Shown in pieces: positions 7,531-15,496 of a stretch of 16,645 nucleotides of DNA (positions within the stretch are counted from its first letter, which is position 1; each line of letters opens with the position of its first letter). The stretch spans positions 1 through 16,645 of the forward strand of contig CAYTTQ010000057.1 in assembly GCA_964440795.1 (NCBI GenBank), written 5' to 3'. This DNA comes from C00003060 sp964440795. Lineage in GTDB: Bacteria > Desulfobacterota > Desulfobacteria > Desulfobacterales > C00003060. The notes under the pieces were generated by a model. The model was not told where the DNA came from, did no database searches, and saw only the letters and a program-made list of their open reading frames with translations. The position numbers were made by a program, and so were the translations under genes.

Positions 7531-8781
7531 ATGACCGCCGACCAACCGAATATATCCCGGTATGGGCGCTATGAGATATTAAGCGAACTGGGAAGGGGCG
7601 CCATGGGTGTCGTATATCGGGCCCATGACCCCCAGATCGATCGACTCATCGCCTTGAAGGTTTTGCGGGAAGACCGGGTAACGAGTAACGATCTGGTCCA
7701 ACGGTTTGTCAAGGAAGCCAAGGCCATCGGCCGTCTTTCCCACCCCGGTATCGTCACCGTTTATGACGTTGGCCAGGACCACGGCACGATCTTTATCGCC
7801 ATGGAGTTTCTGGAAGGTACGCCCCTCAACGAAGTCATTCAATCCAAAACCCTTACCGTAGAGGAGAGTGTCGACCTGGGTATCCAGGTTGCCGATGCCT
7901 TGGATTATGCTCACAGTCATGGAATCGTCCACCGGGACATTAAATCGACCAACATCATTCTAAGCCCTTCCGGCCGGGCAAAGATTACCGATTTCGGAAT
8001 CGCTCACGTTGAAGATCCCTCGGCCACTCAACAAACGCAAGCCGGTGAAATTTTAGGAACTCCCGTCTACATGTCGCCGGAACAGGTCATGAGCAAACCG
8101 GTGGACGGCCGCTCGGATCTCTACTCCCTCGGAATCATCCTCTACGAACTCACTACCGGCCACCGGCCCTTCCGCGGGGACAATCTGGCTTCCATCTTTA
8201 GGGCAATTACGCAGGATACCCCCGATCCCCCTGCAACTTCTGCCCCCGGTACGCCCAAGCCGCTGTCTGATACGATTTTAAAGAGCCTTATCAAGGACCC
8301 CGAAGGACGTTTCCAAACCGGAAAGGCCATGGCTGATGCTCTGAGATCCAGCCTTGTAACGGAGCCCCCGGCTCGCGCCCCGGAGCAAGCCACCAAGAGC
8401 AAACCGGGCGTCATCGTTCTCTCTTTGGCGGTTGTTGTGGTGTTAAGCATTACAGGCCTGTTTTACTTTAAAAAGGAACCAAATAGCAGTCAAACTTCCG
8501 TAACACCTCAGGGCCGGGAAACCGGTAACGCCGCCACCGCCGGCCAGGCCTTAAAGTCTGCGATATTGGCCGTCAGCAGTACCCCTGACGGCGCCCAGGT
8601 CTTCGTCGACAATGAGTTTAAGGGAAAGTCACCACTTCATCTGGATCTTCCCGTGGGAAAGCACGACGTTCGCCTAAGCCTTCCCGATTATTATGAGTGG
8701 GAGGCTCAGGTTCGGCTGCAAGATGAAGGAAAAACGCCGCTCTCGGTGCGGTTGGTGCCGATTGAGGATCAGGCGTCATAG
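7531..8781 (+). CDS. Hanks-type Ser/Thr protein kinase with C-terminal PEGA domain
   Basis: A 416-residue membrane kinase. The catalytic domain (about 14-272) has the glycine loop LGRGAMGVVY (20-29), ATP-binding K43 in ALKVL, E62 of helix C, the catalytic loop HRDIKSTN (134-141, D136, N141), DFG at 154-156, and GTPVYMSPEQ (176-185). It should therefore be active. A Pro/Ala-rich linker leads to one membrane helix (about 293-313) and an extracytoplasmic PEGA domain (about 345-412, SSTPDGAQVFVDNEFKGKSP). PEGA domains are thought to bind cell-surface components. This layout suggests sensing outside and phosphorylation inside. The ribosome site AGGAGG lies 13 bases before the ATG, rather far. The gene lies between the exported protease and the exported TPR protein, which are candidate pathway partners. 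Confidence 0.93.
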   Translation: MTADQPNISRYGRYEILSELGRGAMGVVYRAHDPQIDRLIALKVLREDRVTSNDLVQRFVKEAKAIGRLSHPGIVTVYDVGQDHGTIFIAMEFLEGTPLNEVIQSKTLTVEESVDLGIQVADALDYAHSHGIVHRDIKSTNIILSPSGRAKITDFGIAHVEDPSATQQTQAGEILGTPVYMSPEQVMSKPVDGRSDLYSLGIILYELTTGHRPFRGDNLASIFRAITQDTPDPPATSAPGTPKPLSDTILKSLIKDPEGRFQTGKAMADALRSSLVTEPPARAPEQATKSKPGVIVLSLAVVVVLSITGLFYFKKEPNSSQTSVTPQGRETGNAATAGQALKSAILAVSSTPDGAQVFVDNEFKGKSPLHLDLPVGKHDVRLSLPDYYEWEAQVRLQDEGKTPLSVRLVPIEDQAS

Positions 8782-8856
8782 CATCATCTGTACGGTCATA
8801 TTTTCTGGCGGATAGGAATAAACCCGTTGACTGATTTCTAAGGGAGGGACTGAAAA

Positions 8857-10818
8857 ATGAAATGTGCTGTGAGATTGGCCCTGTGCCTGTTCCTTGTGGC
8901 AGGCACATTTATCCTCTGGTCTTTTGGATACACCGCTTGGGCTATGGAAGGGGAAATCGCTCCCGAGTTTTCTCTTCAAAGTGTTGATGGAAAGAGCTAC
9001 CGGTTGTCTGAAACGAAGGAACAGCCGATGATCATTCTTTATTTTTTTGACGCCTCGTCCAGGCCGAGCCAAGAAGGATTGTTGAGCCTCGATAAACTGG
9101 CCAAAAAATATGATGAGGCCGATTTAACCGTTTGGGCCATCACCCTTTCTCCCCGAGAGGCCGTTTCACGTTTTTTGTCTCAAAGCAGCTTGACGTTTCC
9201 CGTTCTTCTGGATGATTCCCAGATAAGTGACCTGTATCAGGCCAGACTGATCACCCCTACCGTCTGCGTCATCGGCCCCGGAGGCTTGGTTATGGATTAT
9301 TTCCAGGGCGGAGGCAAAACGACGGAGATCGTGCTGGTAAGACTTGCGGAACGAAAGCTCAGGCAAAGGCAAACCCGGATCGCCAGGGCGATCAGCCGGG
9401 AAGTATCATCGGAGAACCCGAAAAACGCCGAAGCCAAGTCCCTGAACGGGTATGCAGCCCTGGAAGAAGGAGATTTAAAGGAGGCAGAGAAAGCCTTCGG
9501 TGAGTTGTCTAAAGAACAGGGAGAGGCGGAAATCCTGGGAAAAGAAGGCCTGGCGAAAGTATATGCAAGTAAAGGGGAAACCAAGAAAGCCCTGGAAATG
9601 GTCCATGACGTGGAAAAGAAAGCTCCGGACCGTGCTTTCGTCCATGTGGTGGAGGGAGACGTGCTGGCCAGTCAAAATAAGGACCAAGAGGCTCAAGAAG
9701 CATACCGCAAGGGTGTGGAAAAGAAAACGGCCCTGCCGTTTCAAAAGGCTGTTGCCTATAACCAGCTCGGTCGCTTCCATGCCAGCGTGGGCAAATACGA
9801 CCAGGCTAGAGAACTTTACGACCAAGCCGTGGAAATTGATCCCTATTATATTGAAGCCACGTCAAACAAAGGAGTTGCGTTTGAAAAGGAAGGCCGGTGG
9901 AGTGACGCCTTGTCTGCATACCGGAAGGCCCTCGACCTAAATCGCCAAGACACGTTTACGCAGGTACTCGCACGGAAAGCGGAACAAATGCTGGCCCTCC
10001 AAAAGGATGTTGCGGAAAAGAAACGAATCGATAAGCTGGTCAAGGAACTCGCTTCCCGATACCAAAGTCAAAAAGCGACGCCACAAAAAGCGGATGATGG
10101 CTGGACGTCCCGTCCCATGATAGTGTCGTTTGTCGATTTTGCCGAAAAAGGCGGACTTGCGCAAAGGGACGGATTCTCTACCGTTTTGACCACGGAACTG
10201 GCCGCTAAGTTGAATGCCACCGGCAGAGTCCGCGTGGTTGAACGGGTATTGGTTGAGCGTTTGTTGGAAGAACTGAATCTGGGCTCATCCGACCTGGCGG
10301 ATCCGGACACCGCCCTCCGGCTGGGGAAGGTGCTGGCCGCCAAATTGCTTGGTACGGGCTCCCTTTTCTACCTGCCGAACGGAACCTTGTTGACCATGCG
10401 GTTCATTGATACCGAGACATCGGCGGTGCCGAAGGTAATCACCAAACAGATCGCCTTAGGAAGCAAGCTCGACAAGGAGCTGAACGAATTGAATCGTACC
10501 GTATTGAAGGGGGTGATGGAAACCTATCCGTTGCAAGGCTATGTCGTTCAAGCCGAAAACAAGGAGGCCATGCTCAACATCGGCGCCAAACAAGGTGTGG
10601 TTTTAGGTACCCGATTCGCCGTTCTCGAAGAACAGGAGCCGATTAAGTACAAAGGCAAGCTACTCCATAGCGCCCCAAAAGCGATTGGCGAGTTGAGAGT
10701 CGTCCGTGTTGAACCGGATCTATGCTATGCCCGTATTGTCGAGGCCGATCGGCCCATAGAAAGAGATGATAAAGTTAAAGAATTGGTTGAACAAGTCGTT
10801 GCAACCGTTTCACAATAA
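8857..10818 (+). CDS. Exported redoxin-like / TPR / CsgG-like / FlgT_C-like fusion
   Basis: A 653-residue exported protein with a signal peptide cut after about residue 29 (GYTAWA). The domains are a redoxin-like fold (about 31-165), TPR helices (about 190-375, clearest at 297-330 and 331-364), a CsgG-like module (about 418-555) and a FlgT C-terminal-like beta domain (about 558-645, INxGxxxGVxxG type). The redoxin active site that should read like FWASWCPPC reads FFDASSRPSQ at 63-72, so both cysteines are lost (Arg69, Gln72). The proline of the cis-Pro loop (TPTVCVIG) remains. It is therefore probably a binding scaffold. CsgG and FlgT relatives act in outer-membrane secretion or flagellar assembly. 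The ATG has GGGAGGG about 8 bases upstream. The VVERVLVERLLEELNLGSS signature recurs in the next gene. Confidence 0.82.
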   Translation: MKCAVRLALCLFLVAGTFILWSFGYTAWAMEGEIAPEFSLQSVDGKSYRLSETKEQPMIILYFFDASSRPSQEGLLSLDKLAKKYDEADLTVWAITLSPREAVSRFLSQSSLTFPVLLDDSQISDLYQARLITPTVCVIGPGGLVMDYFQGGGKTTEIVLVRLAERKLRQRQTRIARAISREVSSENPKNAEAKSLNGYAALEEGDLKEAEKAFGELSKEQGEAEILGKEGLAKVYASKGETKKALEMVHDVEKKAPDRAFVHVVEGDVLASQNKDQEAQEAYRKGVEKKTALPFQKAVAYNQLGRFHASVGKYDQARELYDQAVEIDPYYIEATSNKGVAFEKEGRWSDALSAYRKALDLNRQDTFTQVLARKAEQMLALQKDVAEKKRIDKLVKELASRYQSQKATPQKADDGWTSRPMIVSFVDFAEKGGLAQRDGFSTVLTTELAAKLNATGRVRVVERVLVERLLEELNLGSSDLADPDTALRLGKVLAAKLLGTGSLFYLPNGTLLTMRFIDTETSAVPKVITKQIALGSKLDKELNELNRTVLKGVMETYPLQGYVVQAENKEAMLNIGAKQGVVLGTRFAVLEEQEPIKYKGKLLHSAPKAIGELRVVRVEPDLCYARIVEADRPIERDDKVKELVEQVVATVSQ

Positions 10819-10886
10819 ACACATATGCGCTTTTGCTCGAAGGCAGAACAATCAAGGACGTTTTGTTCCATAAGGAAAACACGATC

Positions 10887-11378
10887 GTGATCCCCCGAAA
10901 AGTATCTATTCTTGTGGCCGTACTGCTGGTGCTCGCAGGATGTGCCAAAGGGACACTTCAAACTGAACAGCCGTCCACCTTGGCTGTGTGGGATGTAGAG
11001 AATCTGTCCCCGGACCCTGGCGGGCAACCGGATCTCGGCGAAATCCTTTCCGCCAAGATCATCGAAACCATCAAGTCTGTAGGTACACACCCGGTGGTCG
11101 AACGGGAGAGATTGCTCCTGGCCCTGGAAGAACTCAATCTGGGGAGTAGCAAATTAGCAGATGATGCGACCCGCTTGAATATAGGTGCTCTTGTCGGGGC
11201 TCGATTTATGGTATTCGGTGCGTGTCAACAAATTGGCGATCTGATGCGTCTCGATCTACGGTTGGTAAGTGTCGAAACAGGTAAAATCGTAAGTGCTTCG
11301 CAGCGGACCGTCACCGGATCCAACCTGTCTGCGTGGATTGAAGCAACCCAGGCGGCCACACGCGAACTTATCGATTAG
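10887..11378 (+). CDS. CsgG-like lipoprotein
   Basis: A 163-residue lipoprotein. The N-terminus ends in a lipobox (VLLVLAGC, Cys19), so the mature protein should be lipid-anchored. The rest is a short CsgG-like domain: LAVWDVENLSP (32-42), VVERERLLLALEELNLGSS (70-88) and GALVGARFMVFGACQQIG (100-117). Residues 82-92 nearly repeat the preceding gene's CsgG-like module (EELNLGSSKLAD against EELNLGSSDLAD), which shows common descent. I chose the GTG at 10887 because it has AAGGA about 10 bases upstream and gives a proper lipoprotein signal; an upstream TTG at 10833 would bury it. Ala at position +2 suggests transport to the outer membrane. It is smaller than curli CsgG, so it is unlikely to be a complete export pore by itself. 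Confidence 0.82.
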   Translation: MIPRKVSILVAVLLVLAGCAKGTLQTEQPSTLAVWDVENLSPDPGGQPDLGEILSAKIIETIKSVGTHPVVERERLLLALEELNLGSSKLADDATRLNIGALVGARFMVFGACQQIGDLMRLDLRLVSVETGKIVSASQRTVTGSNLSAWIEATQAATRELID

Positions 11379-11406
11379 CAATGCAGAACGTTCGCAAACA
11401 GGACGA

Positions 11407-12309
11407 CTAGAACCCCCCGGGTAGATTCCGTAAAATCTTATTGCGCTCAGCCGCACACGGCTTGTCTGACCCGCTGCCGTCCGTCCCTTCGGGGTCCCAT
11501 GGAATTCGCCATGGGCCGATTGCCGGCTCGAAGCCGCCATTTCTTTCCTTGTATATGTCTCGAATCAAACCGATGGCAGGTATAAGTGCCGGATCCTTCC
11601 CCACCGCATCTCTCAAGGCTTCCGCCGCTTCGTCGTATTGCTGATTGTCGCTGTGGTTCAGACCTCGAAACAGATCCATAAGGGCCTCCAGATCGGCTGT
11701 CAGAGGTTCTTTTAACTGTTCCCGCAACCGGGGCGTCAATTCTATCCGCAGCAACTCAATGATTTCAAACAGCAGATCCTTTTCCATACGGAACAACTCG
11801 GCCACGAGCATACCCTTGGCGGACGGCGTCCCCAATACCCTTTCATCGGCAACGCCCAGCAGGTCCGATTGGAGGCGAAACATATCATCTTGTTCTTTTA
11901 CGATTTTTCCGCCTACCAAGAGACCCGCCCCCAAGAGATTTCCGACCCTTGGTGCGGTCTGCTTGTTAACTAAACCGGACACACTTAACTCCAGCTCATC
12001 CACCAAGGCCTGAAGCTTAATTCGTTCCACCAATTCGACATGGGGCACCTTGGAAAGATCCGTAATCAACATCAAAGTCAGACCTTTTTGAACCAGGTCC
12101 AATTCCGAGAATTCCGTTGTGTTGTCAAAGTAAAGAACGGCAAGTCTTCTCGAAGATTCGGCGGCGCCAAGCGTTTTTTCCTCGGCAACCGCCTTTTTCG
12201 CCCACGTCCGAGTTTCCTCGTCGACGATCTGTCCGCCCCCCGCCGTACGGTCGAACCCGGGAAACCAGAGAATGAAGGTGGCAAGGACGAAAATGACTAT
12301 CCTTAACAT
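11407..12309 (-). CDS. Exported CsgG-like protein with TPR-like tail
   Basis: A 300-residue protein with a hydrophobic N-terminal signal (MLRIVIFVLATFILWFPG). The CsgG-like module is at about 55-180, with RLAVLYFDNTTEFSELD, HVELVERIKLQALVDELELS (90-109) and GNLLGAGLLVGGKI (123-136). One TPR-like helix pair (about 215-245) follows and ends in a Pro/Gly-rich tail. The signature aligns with the two plus-strand CsgG-like modules but is more diverged. I chose the ATG at 12309 because GGAGGG lies about 8 bases upstream and the signal starts there; the upstream GTG at 12336 has no such support. The gene converges on the lipoprotein gene with only 28 bases between stop codons and no clear terminator. 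Role: probably periplasmic or outer-membrane assembly; no closer call is possible. Confidence 0.8.
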   Translation of the reverse strand: MLRIVIFVLATFILWFPGFDRTAGGGQIVDEETRTWAKKAVAEEKTLGAAESSRRLAVLYFDNTTEFSELDLVQKGLTLMLITDLSKVPHVELVERIKLQALVDELELSVSGLVNKQTAPRVGNLLGAGLLVGGKIVKEQDDMFRLQSDLLGVADERVLGTPSAKGMLVAELFRMEKDLLFEIIELLRIELTPRLREQLKEPLTADLEALMDLFRGLNHSDNQQYDEAAEALRDAVGKDPALIPAIGLIRDIYKERNGGFEPAIGPWRIPWDPEGTDGSGSDKPCAAERNKILRNLPGGF

Positions 12310-12686
12310 GCAATATCCCTCCGCATTCTGTCTCACACCTTACCGTAAATCATGGAACCGATTCTATACTTCTCAAGACAAAAATACCATTATCGGTTTC
12401 TAAATACAATGAAACTGTAACGCCACCAAACCGAGTATGGCTCTTCAGCACTTACCCAGGGCTCATCCATGCTGTGCTTCGGTCTGGGGCCGAGACCGGT
12501 GCCCCGCTGCCTTCAGATCGGAGAGGATGCTTCTTAGTAATGACACGGCATCCCCTTTTTCAGCCTTGTCAGCCGCCGGTCAAATCGTCGGCGAATGGTA
12601 CTTTTCCGGGGTTCGGGCATGGTCTCCATAAATTCAAAGATCCAGTCCCTTCGCAACGAATGCTTGGTAACCCATAAGGCCTGCAA
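12310..12686. other. Intergenic region, no convincing gene
   Basis: This 377-base stretch upstream of the CsgG-like gene has no convincing gene. A weak minus-strand promoter fits at 12381-12409 (TTGTAT, 17 bases, TATTTT). Two mutually exclusive hairpins are possible: 12480-12498 (CGGTCT/AGACCG) and 12486-12505 (GGGGC/GCCCC). A 28-codon, very basic minus-strand ORF (12534-12620) has a GGAG only 4 bases before its ATG and is probably chance. On the plus strand GGATGC/GCATCC (12525-12553) is followed by TTTTT, a weak terminator-like element with no matching upstream gene. Confidence 0.45.
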
Positions 12687-13442
12687 TCAACCGAGTGAGT
12701 CCACGAGGGCGTCTTTCAAGGGATCGGATATTTGCTGTACCGCCTCCGGGTCGACGATTTCCTGGAAGGCCCTCACTCCGGAAAGTTGGGTTATCTGATC
12801 GATGAACTCATCAGTGGGCAGGAAGGTCTCAAGTGGGGCTCTCAGAACAACGACCGGCAAACCGCCCAGATCGGAGGTTTTTTCTACTGCAACGGTGTAA
12901 CGCAGGTCCTGAAGCAGTTGGGTCAGTGCGGGAAAGTGTTTGAGAAAGACAACGATGGCCAGGTGGTCAATGAGCGCCTGACGCATATCTTCCATCTGGT
13001 GAGTTTCCTGGCCGGTCACCATGGACCTCAATCGGCCCAAGGGACATTCCCCACGGTAGGAAAGGACCCATTTGGTGGGAGAGGTAATCTTGGTGCCTCT
13101 ACCCGACTGGAGATGGTATTCCAAAGGGGTGCCCTGCAATTCATTTGAAATGGGGGGCAAAGGGGGTTGGAGTTTCTTGGGCAATTCGAAAGGATCTTTG
13201 CATACCGCACCGAACTGTTCCTGTAATTCAGCAAACGCCTTGTCGGCTCCCGGCACCTCTTGCATAGCCGAACTCTTAATATACGTGCCAAACAGCTTTC
13301 TGGGCATAAACAGGGGCCTTAAGACGGTCAGATGGTTTTTCAGTCGTTTCTCCAGGACCTCGCCGATCTTTTCCGTTGCCTGGCGAAGCTTCAGGAACTC
13401 CTGATTGTCGACGTCCTTACGCGTGATTTCATCCTTGCCCAT
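12687..13442 (-). CDS. Hypothetical protein (251 aa)
   Basis: I do not recognise this family. It is soluble-looking, with no signal peptide or membrane helix. The N-terminal third is helical and charged (about 1-45), followed by a Pro-rich stretch near 90-100 (LPKKLQPPLPPISN), a probable beta-rich middle (about 105-140) with WVLSYRGECPLGRLRSM, and an alpha/beta C-terminal part with hydrophobic strands (LAIVVFL 161-167, GLPVVVLRAPLETFL 194-208). The ATG at 13442 has a weak GGGGG upstream. It lies 92 bases downstream of the TIR-like gene and is co-directional with it, so they may be one transcript. Codon use looks like that of its neighbours. It may work with the TIR-like protein, but this rests on position only. 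Confidence 0.7.
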   Translation of the reverse strand: MGKDEITRKDVDNQEFLKLRQATEKIGEVLEKRLKNHLTVLRPLFMPRKLFGTYIKSSAMQEVPGADKAFAELQEQFGAVCKDPFELPKKLQPPLPPISNELQGTPLEYHLQSGRGTKITSPTKWVLSYRGECPLGRLRSMVTGQETHQMEDMRQALIDHLAIVVFLKHFPALTQLLQDLRYTVAVEKTSDLGGLPVVVLRAPLETFLPTDEFIDQITQLSGVRAFQEIVDPEAVQQISDPLKDALVDSLG

Positions 13443-13534
13443 GGACTGCCCCCATTTTATTTGCTATTTTAGTATCTTATAGCATAGTTACGCCGACGAG
13501 TCAACTTCAATCCGCACGGGCACCTCGTTGTATT

Positions 13535-14314
13535 CTATTTCAACTCCAAAACATAGACATCCGCGCTTTCCGCTTCGGAATACGGCCCAAACAGAACGGA
13601 TGACGGAAACCCTTTGACCTTCACAAAATATGAGGTCTCTGCGTCCAGCTCATTTTGAACCGCCCAAGCGGTGTAGTCTCTGCCGCCCAGTTTCAATTTT
13701 AGGCCTTCGATCGGATAGTTCAGTACCGCCTTGGTGGGAAGACTTCCTTTGGGTCCGACTCCGTGAAACGAAATATCCGCCCCTTCTACGGCAAACATAC
13801 CACCCGGCCAAACGGCCTCCGTCGGTCCCACTTCAAACCACTGACCGATTTGTTCGTTTCCGTAGAGATCCATGCGGTAGTCCGCAGTCGTATCCTTCTT
13901 CCCGCCGCCGTGCACTTTGGCCACCAGTTTGGCGCCGAAAGCACCGCCGGTAGCAGACAGGACCTCAACCCCCTTCAGCGGCGTCGGGAATTCTTCCGGT
14001 GAGATGGCGTTTCCTTCCGTTTGAAGAACCACCACGGGAAAAGCGATTCCTCTTGCCGCCTGGAGCATAATCGCCAGCAGGGAAAGCCCGTATCGAACAT
14101 CCTCGTTTTTCAGCGTTTCTTCAGACCCGACAATCACCCACATGGCAATTTCCGGTTTTACCAGTTCCTCCCTAACGCCCATCCAGCTGAGCTTTTCCGG
14201 TTCCTTTTCCCAGAAGTGACCACTGGCCTCAAGGCCGTAGGTCTTAAGCTGAGAGATCAATTCTTTCACTCGTTTCTCATCGTGTTCCAGTGAACTCAAC
14301 CAGATCTTTTTCAT
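13535..14314 (-). CDS. TIR-like N-terminal domain protein with beta-rich C-terminus
   Basis: A 259-residue protein without signal peptide. Residues 1-120 look like a TIR or related flavodoxin-like fold: KKIWLSSLEHDEKRVKELI as first strand and helix, MWVIVGSEETLKNEDVRYGL (59-78) as the central strand plus the 'S..L.S.wV..E' helix region, and FPVVVLQTE as a later strand. The Glu that TIR NADases place in that helix appears as Gly77 in my alignment, so enzymatic activity is doubtful. Residues about 145-259 seem all-beta, with WPGGMFAVEGADISFHG and SYFVKVKGFP, and might bind a ligand or partner. The ATG at 14314 (AAGGA about 8 bases upstream) is preferred to the adjacent GTG at 14317. The fold call is by eye and moderate; the C-terminal half is unrecognised. 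Confidence 0.6.
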   Translation of the reverse strand: MKKIWLSSLEHDEKRVKELISQLKTYGLEASGHFWEKEPEKLSWMGVREELVKPEIAMWVIVGSEETLKNEDVRYGLSLLAIMLQAARGIAFPVVVLQTEGNAISPEEFPTPLKGVEVLSATGGAFGAKLVAKVHGGGKKDTTADYRMDLYGNEQIGQWFEVGPTEAVWPGGMFAVEGADISFHGVGPKGSLPTKAVLNYPIEGLKLKLGGRDYTAWAVQNELDAETSYFVKVKGFPSSVLFGPYSEAESADVYVLELK

Positions 14315-14408
14315 CACTTCTTCCTTTCTCAGCTCTCACGAAAACCACTCTGCCGACAAACACCATTGTATCGCTTGTTACCCCCAAAATATCTTTCAAT
14401 ATCGACCC

Positions 14409-14437
14409 TGATTAAAACGATTTCATAAAGATGTCAA
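14409..14437 (-). promoter_or_regulatory. Candidate promoter for the TIR-like gene
   Basis: On the minus strand a perfect TTGACA (14432-14437) is followed after 17 bases by TAATCA (14409-14414), a poor -10 box. The nearby DNA is AT-rich. It would give a leader of roughly 90 bases before the ATG at 14314. Confidence 0.35.
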
Positions 14438-14967
14438 TAACTAGTCGCGTAAACGCCCCCCTTCCACCCATTCTTACATTGACTTGCGGAAGACCGATCT
14501 ATTCACTTGACACACATAATTCCCTTCGCCATACTCTCCACGACAACAGCCTGAAACGCCGGGCCGACAGCCGGGTCACTCCGGAACGGGAGGCCATGTA
14601 CCTTCGGGCCCTCACTCTGGACATGAAGGACTCCCCCGAAGACCCGAGACCCGCTTTCTACTATGCGGCAACACTTCTGGGGGCGGGGCACCCCCAGGAG
14701 GCCATGGAGGCCTACGAGCATTACTTCGGGCTGAGTGAAAACCGCGAGCCGGCACGACGGGCCGTCGCCTTCCGTGATGCAGCCACCGTTGCAGGACAAC
14801 TGGGTAATCCCATCCTGCGGCGCACCCTCCTCTTTCGTTCTTTGGAACACGACTGGCGGTCCGTGCACACATACCTCGCCTTGGCCGACCTGGCATCTGA
14901 AAACAACAATGCATCCTGGAACCGGATGAAGGTCTCAAGGCGTATCGGAAAAATTGGGCCAGGCTGA
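14431..14967 (+). pseudogene. Truncated TPR-type gene remnant
   Basis: The open frame from 14431 encodes 178 residues, but only about 14572-14910 looks like protein. It reads as TPR-like helices (REAMYLRALTLDMKDSPEDP, PAFYYAATLLGAGHPQEAME, HTYLALADLASE) of the kind found behind family 2 glycosyltransferase domains. No glycosyltransferase domain precedes it and there is no ribosome site or signal peptide. From about 14916 the DNA reads as an IS91-type transposase in another frame, so the last residues of this ORF are out-of-frame sequence. I read it as an internal piece of a longer gene, cut at its 3' side by the element. The glycosyltransferase link is from memory of similar tails and is uncertain. 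Confidence 0.6.
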
Positions 14968-15233
14968 TTCAAAAAACATATGAGGTCGACCCGCTCACCT
15001 GACCGAAATGCAACGGCCCCATGCGGATCATCAGCTTTATCCAGGATCAGGAAGTCATCGAAAAAATCCTCAACCACCTCGACCTATGGCTTGTAAAACC
15101 CAAAGTCCCGGCCAGGGCCAATGCGCTTCCTCCCAGGCAGCTTGAAATAGACTACTCGGATTCTCAGATTCCGATCTGCGAAGAACCGTTCCAGGCGGAT
15201 CCCGATTATCCGATCGACGCGTATCTGTCCTGA
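14916..15233 (+). pseudogene. IS91-type transposase C-terminal remnant with internal stop
   Basis: The frame starting at 14916 reads LEPDEGLKAYRKNWARLIQ, then KTYEVDPLT, a TGA stop at 15000-15002, then PKCNGPMRIISFIQDQEVIE and an end with DSQIPICEEPFQADPDYPID. This is the characteristic C-terminus of Y2-type (PF04986-like, IS91 group) transposases, where the stop replaces the first Cys of a CPKC zinc-binding motif. The catalytic N-terminal two thirds are missing. The piece cannot mobilise itself. It marks an insertion that truncated the TPR gene to its left, and the element's right end probably lies somewhere in 15234-15400. Confidence 0.8.
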
Positions 15234-15412
15234 TTTTGTAAAAAGGACGCCGGATTTGCGACGCACCGGTTTGCCCGAATTTGGTAAAACCGACCCTCCG
15301 GCCGCGCAATTCCAGCCGATTACGAATAAGGCACTCCCCGACCGGCGCCTGCCTGACGAGTCTCAAACGCCTTATTCACCGGACTCCACAAGTTCCGGAT
15401 ATGACTTCGATC

Positions 15413-15441
15413 TTGACACACTACGGCAATTTTGCTATACA
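15413..15441 (+). promoter_or_regulatory. Sigma-70 promoter for hicB-hicA
   Basis: TTGACA (15413-15418) is followed after exactly 17 bases by TATACA (15436-15441, 4 of 6). This is the best sigma-70 promoter in the window. It gives a leader of about 50 bases with a triple TCACT run just before the AGGAG ribosome site. The 179 bases between the transposase remnant and this promoter show no gene. Confidence 0.7.
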
Positions 15442-15496
15442 CGAGAGGCAAAAAGCAAGTTCTTATCACTTCACTTCACTAGGAGAAAAATTTGTT

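Noticed and set aside
10833..10886. Upstream TTG start for the CsgG-like lipoprotein
   Set aside because: It would add 18 residues before the lipoprotein signal and has no ribosome site; the GTG at 10887 fits better.
12437..12677. Two overlapping short plus-strand open frames
   Set aside because: They have no ribosome site or recognisable motif and low-plausibility composition; the region reads as intergenic.
15000..15002. TGA in the transposase read as selenocysteine
   Set aside because: The position is a Cys in the family, but the gene is a fragment without its catalytic part and I see no good hairpin directly after the TGA. A nonsense mutation is simpler.
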